From the NCBI GenBank assembly GCA_029817715.1, contig JARUPY010000538.1:992001-1056000 (forward strand): 64,000 nt of DNA, in the 5' to 3' direction. Position 1 is the stretch's first letter, and every line of letters starts with the position of its first letter. The notes under the pieces were generated by a model. The model ran no database searches. It saw nothing but the letters and a program-made list of their open reading frames with translations, and was not told where the DNA came from. The position numbers and the translations under genes are program-made. This document shows, in pieces, positions 22,763 through 35,490 of this stretch. Source of the stretch: Melastoma dodecandrum (lineage: Eukaryota; Streptophyta; Magnoliopsida; Myrtales; Melastomataceae).

Positions 22763-24437
22763 TTCGGTATCTTCACGTTCATGCCTCGTATCTATGCCTA
22801 CCTTAAAGATTGGCAGGGATGTTGGCTTCAACAGAGATTCTCATTTTCCTGGAACCAGAAAAAGAAAAAAAAAAGAGAGATTTTTGTGTGACTTATGATT
22901 GAATGGGGGGCCAAAGCCATCCTGGTTTCTACCATAGGAAAGCTCCAGGTTCAAATCTTATGCAATGGGTAGAGAAGAATGTTTTTGTGGAAATTCACTC
23001 GTAAGAATGGGGTCACCCAGATGAAAAAGAAATCTTAAACGTGTTAAACTTGCTAAGGTAGTTTGTGTATTCACAAAAAACTGAGGAGGGACTGTGTTTG
23101 GTTGCTAATACAAGCTATGTTTGCCGTCCAACCTTATGACCTCAGTCGACGAATTTTGTTTTGCGTTCTGTAGTCTTTAATGGGAAGAAAGACCTCCCTG
23201 GGGGGGAAGGAAAAGCCATTCGGTTAACTTGGTTTGTGCTCCGAATCTGCAGGTGTGTGATGCCTTGTGTTGTAGATATCTTGTCTGGAGGCTAGAAGCC
23301 AAATAAGGAGGTGCTGAAAGGGGATGGAAAATGGGGAGTGGTTTACACATGAAGCTGGGTCAGCAACATGGCAAGTATTGGTCTTCCTCCTCTGGTAGAC
23401 AGTCAAAGATGCTTTAATCCATCTATTTGCTGGACCTTGGAGATTTGGAAATCCAGCTAGCTGTAATATTGCTTTCCAGAGAGCTACCGGATTGATGTAG
23501 TTATTCAAAGTTCAATTTACTTCATCTTTCCTCTCCTCTTGCTGGGTGTGGGGAGCTTTTCCATCTACCAGAATCTTTAGCTGTGTTTGAACACGAAAAC
23601 ACGATTCGTCGGACGCAAGCCGGTATCCAATTCCTCATGAAAAGCAAAGAACATAATAGACTTGTCTTGCAAGGGAAACTTGTTAGTGATCGTGTCTCGA
23701 TAGAATTATCAGACTCGACCATACTATTCCTTCCTGATTGCATTGTTCGTTCTTGACTTGATCCCCAGGGACTTCGAACCCGGTTACACTGTCCCGCCTT
23801 AGCAACGATGTCTCTTCTCGATCTGACTTCTAAGGGTCCTCTTCGTGCTTGATGGCATCACCTGGTCCTGATATTCCTCGAGCTCGTTTGCACCGCCTTG
23901 TCCTGATAATGTTGTTCCTTCTCAATTCGCTCTCAAAGGCCGTCAAACTCAACCATGACTTCATCATTTCAAAATTGTGATTAATTCATAATTGCCTCGA
24001 TTTGGTTCTTTTCTAGTCCAATCTATTCTCTTCAATTACATTGTTGGTAATTCATAATTCCTTGTGTCAGTTATCAATTTTTTGAGACAAGGAGGCTCAA
24101 AATTTTGTGCGTAAACATCCGGTGAGTGTACGGGAGAGGGAAATGAAAGAGGAAAGGAATAACTTCGGTGGCCGAGCCGGAGAATGAGAAACCAGCACAG
24201 GTCTTGAATGCCAGTCTTCCTCCTCCCTCGGATAATTTTTTGAGAAAAATAAATAAATAACAAGGCATGACACGACAATGCCATGAGGCTTTTTCTCTCC
24301 ACACGTGGACGGCGGCAATTGGCTACGCTGACGAATCCTCCAAGGGGGGACGGCCTTGTATCTCCCACCCTCCTGCCCTTGCCCTTGGAATCCATTGATC
24401 TGGCCTTCCTCAATCCGCGATCTTCGTTCCCGAGGTG
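22763..24437 (+). other. Intergenic region, copy 1
   Basis: No gene is seen. The first 1.35 kb is the tail of the duplicated segment. It holds a purine run (22858-22880) and a tRNA B-box-like sequence on the minus strand near 23770, but no full tRNA. From 24111 on it is unique in this window and leads to the next gene. Confidence 0.6.
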
Positions 24438-24910
24438 ATGATGGCTGAATCTGCGGAGCCTCTTCCTTCCACTTCCCACCCTGCTCCTCCTCCTCCACCT
24501 CCCAAAGACAGCGTAAGATTTTCTCGTATTGTCTGATCGTGTGATCGAAATTAGGGTTCCCGGATTCCTCGTCTGCCCCATTCCTTCTTTGTCTACCGAA
24601 CTCCCTTCTTCCTGATTCTTGGTAGTTCCTCTCCTGAATGGATTTTAAATGGGGATGGTTCTTTTCGCTTCTGATACACTCGCCTGGCATGATTTCAGGC
24701 TCCCGTGACTTCGTCCTTTCCGTCATTCCCCAATGGCGGTTGTCCCGCGTTCCCAATGCCATATGCTGGACTTGCTCCCGGGTCAACTTGGCAAAATCAA
24801 GAAAATCCTAACGGGGGAGCAGGGATTTATGCAGTTCCTGTTGTTCCTTCCATGGGTCCTTATGGAATCCATTCCACCTCCCTCATTCCTCTCACCTATA
24901 ATGTACCCAC
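24438..24910 (+). CDS. First two exons of a plant membrane-protein-like gene, possibly fused to the homeodomain gene
   Basis: Exon 1 is 24438-24512 (ATG ATG GCT…, ending AGC|GTAAGA) and exon 2 is 24699-24910 (after TTTCAG, ending CCCAC|GTATGT). Together they give 95 codons plus two bases: a Pro-rich start, then MPYAGLAPG, GGAGIYAVPV and LIPLTYNVPT. The GAGIYAVPV…LIPLTYN pattern resembles the N-terminus of an uncharacterised plant membrane protein family; this is from memory and not certain. The expected transmembrane C-terminus is absent. The next usable exon is the first exon of the PHD/homeodomain gene, which joins in frame. Confidence 0.5.
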
Positions 24911-25289
24911 GTATGTTACTTCTTTCGTTCTCCATCAGTTTCCTCTCTTAATTTGTTTACTGGTGTTGTGTTGTCCTTAGTGCAAACATCACCTGCCTCA
25001 TATGGCTTGGATCAATTGACCTGTGCACTATATCAAGATTTTGGAGTAATATTCATGTAGAATCGCCGCCCGAGTCACAATTTTTCTCCCCCTTCTCAGT
25101 TGGCTTTGCCATATGAACTTGGTGGCGATTTCCGGAGTGCTTCTCTTATTTTCCCTTGTATTGTTTCTTACCACTCTTTTTCGTGTTCGATGTGATGCTG
25201 CCATCTTTTTCACTGCTCGAGTTGCTGTAGCCTGTTAACCGTTTCGTTTCTTGACTGATGAGACCGTTGTTGTAATTCCGGAACGCAGC

Positions 25290-28200
25290 ATGCATGCCAA
25301 AAGGAAATTGATTCACCGTCGACAAGGTATGGCTGGCCATGGTCAAACAGATGCTGGGTGCGAGCTAATCGCGTCACTTATACTTAAGAACGGGAGTAAA
25401 AAGCTCGCCAGAAGCAAGCACAGGAACAACTTCTTAAATCGCATCAAATTGAGAATCTCAAAGTTGTCAACTAAGCTGCGGCAGAACTCTAAACCAGTTT
25501 CTTTAAGGGATAGCTCCAATGACGAAAGATTGATAAACTTCAGGCGTGGATCGTCTGGAAAAGTTTCTTCCAGTGTTTCGGAGAAACACTCCTTTGGTTG
25601 CTACAACGAGAATTCGGAGAAGGTCCTTGACGATAAAACTACCAAGGGCAATGACGATTCCGGATCAAAAAAAATGAGAAAGAAGAAGAGGAATAGACGA
25701 AAGCGCCATGTTGAGCCAGATGAAGCCTCCCGTTTGCAGAGAAGGACGAGGTACCTTTTTATCAAGATGAAGCTCGAGCAAAACCTCATCGATGCTTATT
25801 CCGGTGAAGGCTGGAAAGGTCAGAGGTATGATACTCCGGCTACCATTCTCCAGTGAAAATGAACCCTTTAACTTATTGACGGAGTTCGGGTGAAAATATT
25901 GGTTCATTTCATTCTTTTTCAACACAGTCGAGAAAAGATCAAGCCACTGAAGGAACTGCAGAGAGCTAGGAGACAGATATGGAATTGTAAACTAGGAATT
26001 CGAGATGCTATCCGGCAGCTAGATACCCTTGGTTCAGTTGGTAGCATTGGAGACTCTGTGATGGCACCAAATGGTGTTGTCCATCACGAGCATGTAAGCA
26101 CTTAAAACTATTTGTCGCTTTGGTGCTAAGCATAACTGTTTTGTTTCTGATAAGCTTGCTTCCAGAGCTTTGCTCATTGATCTTATTTTTCTTCAATCAG
26201 CTATGAGTGGAAAGTATCGAGATCACTTTCTGGTTGCCCTATGTGTTTTTTGTTGAGTTCGACTGGGAAGTTATCGCATGCTTGCATTACCATACTTGAC
26301 CCCATGGTCTAATACTGTCTGCTCTGATAAGTGATGTCTGATTGTTTTCTCCAGATATTTTGCGCCAGGTGCAGGAAAAATGAGGTTTTCCCAGATAATG
26401 ATATAATCCTCTGCGATGGAACTTGCAATTGTGCCTTCCATCAGAAATGCCTTGATCCTCCCCTGGAAACTGAGAGTAGTATGTACAAAATTCATTTCAC
26501 TAAAACTGTTCGATGTCTTCCGGTTGACTGATGCGACTTTGTAATGTGTAGTCCCACCAGGAGACCAGGGCTGGTTCTGCAAGTATTGTGATTGTAAGAT
26601 GGATATCATTGATGCAATGAATGCTCATCTTGGTACCCAATTTCCTCTTGACAGTCAGTGGCAGGTTAGATATGTTCTAGTTTTCTGGCCGGCACTTGTT
26701 TTAAAGATAATAAGGCAGAAATGGATTGTGGACTCCGTGATAGGACATATTCAAAGAAGAAGCTGCACTAACAAATGGGGAAGGTTACGCGATTGATTTC
26801 GAAGAGAAGTGGCCTTCTGATGACTCTGAAGATGACGACTATAAACCTGAGCACAGGACAGCAGGTGGATGCACAAGCCTTGCCGAGGCAGATGATTCTA
26901 TGTCCCAGGATACTAGTAGCTCCATCAGCTTGTGTTGTTCATTAGACTGTGAAATTCTATCAGCATCACATGAACCTGGGAGTAATGAAATGTGTGATGC
27001 TGATTCAGCCCGAATCCCCGAAGAACCCAACATTATTTCTGGCCCCAGACACAGAGCGACTGTCGACTATAAAAAACTTTATACTGTGAGTCCCTACCAG
27101 CCATTCAAAACTGCATGATACTAAATGTCATTTAAGGTAACAATTTGTGTTTTGTTGCCTTTTACTAATGCTTGATATGGTAAGAATGAAAGCTATTCAG
27201 ATTGAAGTATTATGATGCTGAAACTAGTTTGACTATTTGGTATATGATTAGTTTTGATTCAACAAATATTTCCACAGGAGATGTTTGGAAAAGATGCCCC
27301 TGTTTGTGAGACAATCAGTGATGATGAAGATTGGGGTCCTGCAAGAAAAAGAGGGAGAGAAAAGGAAACAGATGCTGCTGATATTCTTCTTACTCTCCAT
27401 GAAAGCAGCGGGAACTTCTTAAATCATGAAATCTCTCAGGGTGATAAGGAGATTCCTCGCAAATCAAGTAAGGGACCAGTTTTCAGACTCCCGCCCAGTG
27501 CAGTGGAGGTAATAAAAGCTTCATTACCACGGCAAGGGTAGAAATACTAAGCACTTCAAACCAAAGTGGCTTGATAAACCTGATACCCGTTTCTGAATTG
27601 GCGGCATCCATGCCTCTGATCTACTTGCTTTGTGATTTAAGCATTCTTTGCCATTTCAGATTTAGGAAATGTAGGAGCCAGCTTAACCACTATTAAGAGA
27701 GAAGAAATCCTGCTAATGAAACGTTGCTCTCTTTTTAACAAATGAGGCAAATAAAGGCAAACATGCATTCATTTGTCATTTGAATTTTAAAGATTCTTAA
27801 TCTCTTGGTCTCTACCATGACAGAAGCTTCGTCAAGTTTTCTCACAAAATGAGCTTCCATCTAGATCTGTCCGGGAAGACCTTTCTAAGGACTTAGGCAT
27901 TCGATTCGAGAAGGTAAAGAGTTCACATCTAAATTTGTCCCCAATAGATGAGGATGAACTATCTGTTATGTCATCCCTTAAGCCATGGATCTATTGACGA
28001 GGGATGACTTCCATAATGTCATGAAACATTGTGAGTAAGTCGATTCACTGTCCTAATGAACCCATGGCTAGTTTAAAAGTTGTTCTTACTAAACCTAGAG
28101 ATAACCTTCCGAGGCATTTCATAGTGATGTATGAATGCTTTGGTTCCACAACATCAAAATCATGCTCTATTCAGACCTCTATCAGCTGTCCTCAGTTTCC

Positions 28201-29003
28201 TTTTTGAAAGATTGCCTCCCATTGTATGAGAAACAGGTTGAGCGCAGCAACTGGTGCATATGTTGATGCAATTTTTTTGTAATTCAGGTCAATAAATGGT
28301 TCAGGAATGCCCGGTATACAGCCCTCAAGAGTAGAAAGGTGAGCTGCTTGTTTTTCTCATTTTAATAGGGATTTACAGCTTTTCTGTTTATCCACAGCCT
28401 ACTTTGTTTGTATCAGTAGCTCACTTCACCATCTTCGTAGATTCACAAGGAGCCTGAAGAACTAATTGCCTCAAAAACTGAGCCTGGGAAGGCGTCAGCA
28501 GAAGGTTCATCTCTCCAGCCTAAAGGTTTGGAGGGGGTTATTCCTATGGGGGTTGAGGAATATTGTGAAACAGTAGAGAGGAAATCGCCACAGAGAAGAG
28601 TTTCTGGTGCACAACCTTCTCAGAAAAATGACGTACAATACCCAAACCCATGCACGCTTACTTTGTTCGGCTTTGACAAGTTGTTCATTTTGATCGCTGA
28701 AAGTAGTAATGTGTTGTGCAACAGGTCAGTATAGATTTAGATGACAATATTTGCTTGAAGGAGCGACTGAGGCTACTGAGAGGGAGAAAGACAGAAGAGG
28801 GTGCAAAGAGGGTGTGTTTTGCGACGGGCGAGGGTTGTCAGCGGGAAAGGGAGTGGGAGATAGAGTGGCTATGTAGCATTAAGGGTAGGATAGATGGTCT
28901 GAGGCAGAGAATGGTGGAGTGGAGGGGAGGGGATGAATCTACTTCATGCAAGCCATGTGTTGTCCATGTGCCGGTAGCCATAGTAAGGGAGAAGGGAGGT
29001 TGA
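25290..29003 (+). CDS. PHD-finger homeodomain transcription factor (PRH/HAT3.1 family), complete
   Basis: Ten exons: 25290-25825, 25928-26093, 26355-26478, 26552-26664, 26744-27085, 27278-27508, 27824-27913, 28288-28338, 28441-28632 and 28725-29003. All borders are GT-AG, all phases agree, and the total is 707 residues without a stop. Basic N-terminus with a nuclear-signal-like [10 protein letters not shown] (about residue 130). The family segment GEGWKGQSREKIKP spans the first junction. A PHD finger (Cys4-His-Cys3; FCARC … CDG … FHQKC … WFCKYC) covers about residues 236-290, then an acidic region ([13 protein letters not shown]). The homeodomain covers about residues 493-551, with WFRNAR in helix 3. 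Family members are nuclear DNA-binding proteins and the PHD finger likely reads histone tails. ATG 25290 is the first in-frame Met after an acceptor-like GCAG (25285-25288). Confidence 0.88.
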
Positions 29004-29145
29004 TGCCTGATGTTTGGCATGTTCATCGGCTTTGGCGATGATCCATTTTGAAAGGGAGCATGTTCCCTGGAGGGGGGAAATCCTGGGTTTAAAAGAGCAG
29101 GCGGGCAGGCAATGGAGGGGGCAACTTCCTCAATTAGTTTGTGTT

Positions 29146-29220
29146 GGGGGGGGGGGGGGGGATTGACTTGAGTTTTTAAAAAGAAGACAATCCATTAGTA
29201 CTAGACAAATGGTGTTTTGA
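29146..29220 (+). repeat. 75-bp insertion with a G16 run
   Basis: Sixteen G followed by 59 bp not present at the same place in copy 1. No target duplication or mobile-element ends are seen. The run length may be uncertain in the assembly. Confidence 0.7.
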
Positions 29221-29667
29221 GCCTTATCCTCAACTAATATTTCATCGGGGTGATTTCATAGCAGAAGGTTCCAACCTCCCCAGACTTCTTTGTGGGAGTT
29301 GCCAGGAAATTGTATCAAAGTTGCGAAACGGGTGGAAGACTCCTGCAGGGTTCCCAGAATTTGCACAAAGAGTCAATGTCATATTATGGACCATGAACCA
29401 ACAACGTTTTATCTCCCCCAACCCTACCTAACAATTTATTTTATTTTTATTTGTTTTTGTATAATAACATTTGGTAATGGCCTAATGGCGTTTACTTTTA
29501 TCTTATCGTTCTGGTCTGGGTCAAAAAATGAAGCCCATTTATAAATAATCGGGACGATCAAGAGAGGGGGAAGGGGGCTGAATTATCTTCTTCTTCTTCT
29601 TCATTGTCGTGTCTTAACAAAGCAGTAGGGAACCAACCTCAACTACTTTACTTCTTCTGCGGCTGCG

Positions 29668-30441
29668 ATGTTACAAGGGATGCTGTCGAGGAGACTCCTC
29701 TTCCAACCCCGCCAATCGTCCCAACTCCTCCCCCTCCAGTTGTTCCCCCTCTCCTCCCGCCACCGCTCCTCCCGATCTGGCAAGCTCATCGAGATTGACC
29801 TCGACTCCGCCCTCCCCTCCTCCTCCTTCCACGGCGACTCCGACGCCGACACCGACTCCGGTTCCATCGGTCTCAGGGGCCTCGAGGAATCTCTCAATTC
29901 TATCCTCGCCCTTAGGTACACCCCCGATTGGATCCCCTTTCTCCCTGGGGCCTCCTTCTGGGTCCCCCCAAGGAGCCTCAGCGCCGTCCACTACCTCGGA
30001 AATCTCGCCTCCCCCTTCTCCGATGAAGAGTCCCTTTCCTTCTCCTCCCCCGCGGTTGGCCCTGCTTCCACTCCCTCTACCATCTCGGTACTGTCCATAG
30101 AAAGCAAAAAAGAAAAAACCCTAGCCTTTTTCTTTCTTTCAGATTCGTAGGCGTTCAATTCTCTTGTGGGTTTTGCTGTGAGATCGCCTTATGCTTTGTG
30201 TGATTGTGTGTGCGGCCTTTTCCGAAACACCTGGATAGGGTTTATAAAATCTTTTGTGCTTATTGTAATGATAAGATTTGGCTTGAGTAGGTATTGATTC
30301 TGCTTAACTACAGATGGTGCATCCACGACGACAGTTGATGTAGAGTCTGAATCTGATTCCTCAAGGCCTCAGGTGGTTGAAATCCAGGTGCAGGTACTGA
30401 CTGCCTCCGAGGACGGTTCCGAATCCGGGGACGACGAATGA
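29668..30441 (+). pseudogene. Conserved plant protein of unknown function, copy 2 (frameshifted)
   Basis: Homolog of the gene at 21988-22762, with exon 1 from ATG 29668 and exon 2 at 30314-30441. A run of six C in copy 1 is five C here (near 30047-30051), shifting the frame just before the RGWP motif. Unspliced reading continues to a stop at about 30150. Other differences are a few substitutions such as CCC-to-CTC in exon 1. Promoter and leader are the same as in copy 1, so transcription may persist. Confidence 0.75.
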
Positions 30442-31752
30442 TTCGGTATCTTCACGTTCATGCCTCGTATCTATGCCTACCTTAAAGATTGGCAGGGATG
30501 TTGGCTTCAACAGAGATTCTCATTTTCCTGGAACCAGAAAAAGAAAAAAAAAAGAGAGATTTTTGTGTGACTTATGATTGAATGGGGGGCCAAAGCCATC
30601 CTGGTTTCTACCATAGGAAAGCTCCAGGTTCAAATCTTATGCAATGGGTAGAGAAGGATGTTTTTGTGGAAATTCACTCGTAAGAATGGGGTCACCCAGA
30701 TGAAAAAGAACTCGTAAACATGTTAAACTTGCTAAGGTAGTTTGTGTATTCACAAAAAGCTGAGGAGGGACTGTGTTTGGTTACTAATACAAGCTATGTT
30801 TGCCGTCCAACCTTGTGACCTCAGTCGACGAATTTTGTTTTGCGTTCTGTAGTCTTTAATGGGAAGAAAGACCTCCCTAGAGGGGAAGGAACAAGCCATT
30901 CGGTTAACTTGGTTTGTGCTCCGAATCTGCAGGTGTGTGATGCCTTGTGTTGTAGATATCTTGTCTGGAGGCTAGAAGCCAAATAAGGAGGTGCTGAAAG
31001 GGGATGGAAAATGGGGAGTGGTTTACACATGAAGCTGGGTCAGCAACATGGCAAGTATTGGTCTTCCTCCTCTGGTAGACAGTCAAAGATGCTTTAATCC
31101 ATCTATTTGCTGGACCTTGGAGATTTGGAAATCCAGCTAGCTGTAATATTGCTTTCCAGAGAGCTACCGGATTGATGTAGTTATTCAAAGTTCAATTTAC
31201 TTCATCTTTCCTCTCCTCTTGCTGGGTGTGGGGAGCTTTTCCATCTACCAGAATCTTTAGCTGTGTTTGAACGCAAGCCGGTATCCAATTCCTCATGAAA
31301 AGCAAAGAACATAATAGACTTGTCTTGCAAGGGAAACTTGTTAGTGATCGTGTCTCGATAGAATTATCAGACTCGACCATACTATTCCTTCCTGATTGCA
31401 TTGTTCGTTCTTGACTTGATCCCCAGGGACTTCGAACCCGGTTACACTGTCCCGCCTTAGCAACGATGTCTCTTCTCTCGTTCTTCGTGCTTGATGGCAT
31501 CACCTGGTCCTGATATTCCTCGAGCTCGTTTGCACCGCCTTGTCCTGATAATGTTGTTCCTTCTCAATTCGCTCTCAAAGGCCGTCAAACTCAACCATGA
31601 CTTCATCATTTCAAAATTGTGATTAATTCATAATTGCCTCGATTTGGTTCTTTTCTAGTCCAATCTATTCTCTTCAATTACATTGTTGGTAATTCATAAT
31701 TCCTTGTGTCAGTTATCAATTTTTTGAGACAAGGAGGCTCAAAATTTTGTGC
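30442..31752 (+). other. Intergenic region, copy 2
   Basis: No gene is seen. It is the same sequence as 22763-24110, lacking two short stretches. It ends at the B LTR. Confidence 0.7.
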
Positions 31753-31861
31753 TGTACGTGCGCCTTCCGGCCTAGCACGCGCGCGCGGGCGCTAGTCCCT
31801 CATCCAAAAATGGCTCCGTTTGTAAAAAAATGTATTGTTGTTTAACCTAGGTAAACAATTA

Positions 31862-31912
31862 CGGAGTCGCCACCGACTTTTATTTTAAAACTGTTAAGTC
31901 GGAAAAACAGCT
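31862..31912 (-). other. LTR hairpin and PBS-like motif of element B
   Basis: On the minus strand, CCGACTT and AAAGTCGG can pair and are followed by TGGCGACTCCG (31872-31862), the same PBS-like motif as in A and C. Confidence 0.6.
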
Positions 31913-34900
31913 GGTTCGGGGATTCTTAATTACTAACTCTTACACTTAAACATGCGAAAAGGTGGCGTTTGCTCCGAAAGTTTGCTTTTGGTTAACGGGT
32001 GTTGAACCCGATCCGGGCATGACTCCGGACTCATGTCAATGTTTTACGGGCGTTGGACCCGATTCAGGCTTTTTGAGCCCGAACTCATGTGTATTGGTTT
32101 AGCAAACAAACATGCGACGATAAAATCCTGAAAGCCTAATAACATGCACAGCAACCACAGATCAAGTATTTAGATCAAATGGAGCGGGGAAGGGTGGTGA
32201 TCGTGGGCCTATGCACTTGGGCCCACGACCCGTTACATGTGGAAATAATAAAACTTCGGGAGGCCCGCACCTCCCTCATGTACCTGAAATGACGGTTGGG
32301 GCCGCTTTATAATCTTGACATCGCGGTTTTTACACACGCGGAGAAATCCACGCAGTTTGATACACGCGCCTTCGAGTAGTTTTCGGTCTTTGGCCTCCGT
32401 CTTGTTGGACCCTCGCAATAATGTCCAGATATTCATGTAATGAAAACCAAAGAAAGGGATTAGAAAATCCTAATTTCAAGAATTAGAATTGAAATTATAA
32501 TTCTTTAAATATTAAATGAAATTTTTTAAGCAATTGGTATGATTTTTGTGTAGAATAAAGAGAAACATGAAAAGAAACACGAACTTATAAAAGTATCAAT
32601 AAAATTAATTCTTACTAAGCTTTTTGTAAATCAAAGCACGTAAAATAAAATAAAATTTTAAAACGAAAATTCGGTAAAACATTTGGAAATGCATTCACAA
32701 ATTAAAAATAGAAAATATTAATCGTTAAATTGATGAAATGAAATAAGATAAAAAAAATGAAAGCTTCCGTTACCTTCGAGGATGAGAATCCTTTGACCAC
32801 CTGAGGGTAGCCGAAGCTGAGTACGGGCAGCATGTTCCCCGAAACCATCAAGCAAAGAAGAGTCTGAGATGTCGGAACCACGGCTTTTGGGAGGAGAAGG
32901 ACGATTGGAGCCACGTCTCCGAGTCTGAACTCTAGGGCGCCCAACGGAGCAGTGGCTGACTAAGATTGAGAATCGCATTGCCGCCTCTTTCGTGACCGTC
33001 CTTGAACCAATTGCGGGGCTGGTCCAGCGGGGAGCCGCTTTGGGGCCGCCACCGAGGTCTGGAAGAAGCGGGATCTGCGAGGAGAGGAGGGGACTAGACG
33101 TTCTTCAGGGAGTCGATGAAGCATGATTCTGCAAGGGAAGTGAGCACTCCCGCTGCTGTTGGTTTTGGAGACGTCGGGGAAGATGGTTTCGTCGCTGCCG
33201 ATTCAAAAGACTCGGGAAGAAGACAGGTTCGTCACTGCCGGTTTTCTAGAAGCAAGGGAACAGTGTTGGCTAGGGAGTGGAACGCCGACAAAGGTGCCGA
33301 GCTGCTGACGTTGTTGCCGTTGAGGTCTGGGTCGACAACCGGAGAAGATGGGGTAGCATGATCCCAAGAGTAAGGATGCAGGGGGACGTCGCCGCTCGAT
33401 CTAGGTACGACCGCTGTCGGATTTGAGGAAATCGTTGATGTAGGAGACTTTGCTGCTGGAGGGGACGCCGCTGACAGAAGGGACATCGGGGAGGACGTGG
33501 TTCACCGTTGGGTTCACTACTAGGTTTGGGACCAGGAATCGCCTGTGGCCACCGATGATTTCGTAGAGTCCGCCAAGTTGATTGGTGGAGGTTTGAGAGC
33601 CGAGACAGATGCTGGGCATGTCCTAGGAAATTGTCTGAGAAGCACGGCAACGGAGGAGGCTAGGCCATTGGAAGACGTAGACCCGGGGTTTACTTTTATC
33701 TGACCTGCACGAGCAAAATAAAGACATCAAAGCAAAAGGGACTTCCCGTGACGCTCCTGTAGGTCACGGGAAGCATATACGCCTATTCTTGTCAAAGGAG
33801 AGTCTAAGGAGTAGCTGGCTATAGATAAATGAGGAAGACGGTCGCGGCTCCAGGAAGACCCATGAGATATGTCGATCTTCTTTATTGATTGGGAGGCATA
33901 CTGCTGGACCTCCATCTTTGGTATTCATGTGACTTCGAGGTCTCGACAATGTGGATCTGGATTGGTAGAGAGGGGTTTCCATGTCTTTGGCATGGTCTTA
34001 CCTTGGCTAGAAGCTGACGAAGACGCGACCGGGGCGGAACTGCTGGTTTTTCTGGTGGATGGTTGAATTCTCTGTTTCTCTCTGTATGTCGCTCTCTGTC
34101 CCAGTCTGTGGGGAATAAGAAGGGACTCCCCAACAGGGATCGTGTCCAGATTTTTGTTCCAAAAATCTCGGGGAGGAGAGGTGAGTGGGGAAGCCGTTGA
34201 GCGTCCAAAAATCTCGGGTGTGAGGGGTGAGTGGGGGTCTGCAGGACTAACCAGAGAATCCTAACAAGAACCTTTCGACAGAATGTGTCTTCTTCTTTTT
34301 CTTTTTTTTTTTAAAAAAAAATGTTGATATAGAATTCATGCTGATGCGGATGTCTAATGAAATGCATACACCTAATCTCTTGTTGAATGATACTCTTAAG
34401 TCAATTTCGAAGCAAAAGATTTTTTTTTTTCTGTTGTTTTCTGCATGTTCTTCATAATGTCTGATGTTCTTTCCCATTTTTGCAATCAACTGTGATGAAC
34501 ATGAATAGATATACGGCAGCAAAAAGTTATCATGTGGTTATTTCATTTTTGTGATGCCCATATGTTCCACTTCTAAAATGAACACTACTGGATGTTTTGC
34601 TTGTTTGAAGGGCAAAAAGTTCAAGAGTTGTCAAACACTGTTGCAACACGCCATCATGGTCTCAAAGATGGCCCGGAAGAGAGCACACAAAGCCTTAGCA
34701 TTGGTGGTTCATCAGGTTCTAGGTTGGGATTTTGAAGGGCTGCTAGTCCTCGAGAGGAAAGGACAGTCGTTGAACCAGTCCTTATCGGTGCCGGTGAGCA
34801 TGACTAATACATTGCGGTGGTTTGAGTTGGAGATACTGCACTGTGTATACAGCAATGACTTTGCTTCTCTCGTCTGTGCTGATTACTGGTCTCTGTGTTT

Positions 34901-35490
34901 CAAACTTGGTGCCGAATCAGGCAAGAGTCCTGTGGCATCATCCATAGCTCGAGTTCTCTGTAATATTTGGCTTCATGCAGTGGGTAATATTTGTAGCATT
35001 TTCTTCAAGTTGCTGGGTGATGCTGGTGTTGAAAAAGAAGAATGTATTTGTTGTTCCTTCTATCTGAGATTTTTCTAGTCATCGCCCAAACAGGCAACGT
35101 CGTCGTTCCTCTCGGAAGGCCCATCTTCCTCGACACTATTATTGTCTATCAGAGATCGACGAAGCTTCTCGAATAATGGTGGAGATGTTGTACGATTATG
35201 TTTGTTGTCTAGTTGCTTTTCCCAAAGATCCCTGAATTCTGGGCTTATGGTAAAATGTTTGCTAAAGATAATAATTTAATTTTTTGTTGTGAGCTCTCCC
35301 AAATCCTTTCACTCTTTTAAAAGGTTTCGCTCTCAATATCCCAGGCTCATGGGGGTTCAAAAGCTTTCAAGGATCATCGCCCTCGTCACTATCATCATCA
35401 TCCCTGCTTGCATGATCAGCATTACTCCCATTATTGAACTCGAAATTCTCAAAACCAAGCGGGACAATTCGGGCCTGCATCATCAACACC

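Larger units (their letters stand above)
20722..24110 (+). repeat. Segmental duplication, copy 1
   Basis: Nearly identical to 28327-31752. Main differences: copy 2 has an extra 75 bp (29146-29220) starting with a G run; copy 1 has 22 extra bp near 23592-23613 and about 16 extra bp near 23822-23840. The left end is the A insertion point, and the right end is where B interrupts copy 2; copy 1 continues beyond it without a break. Confidence 0.9.
28327..31752 (+). repeat. Segmental duplication, copy 2
   Basis: The partner of 20722-24110. It begins within the homeodomain exon (only because copy 1 is cut there) and ends at TGTGC, next to the inverted LTR end of element B. The true duplicated unit is larger than what is seen. 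Confidence 0.9.

Noticed and set aside
22910..23010. Second B-box-like stretch (AGGTTCAAATC) near a purine run, possible SINE
   Set aside because: No A box, no clear poly-A or T tail, and no target duplication visible.
23760..23800. tRNA B-box-like GGGTTCGAAGTCCC on the minus strand (also near 31440)
   Set aside because: No matching A box, acceptor stem or anticodon arm at the right distance; not enough for a tRNA or a SINE call.
34551..35078. 175-codon frame in the B LTR U3
   Set aside because: No family recognised and no homolog in the other LTRs; kept only as possible remnant sequence next to the Ca2+-ATPase fragment.
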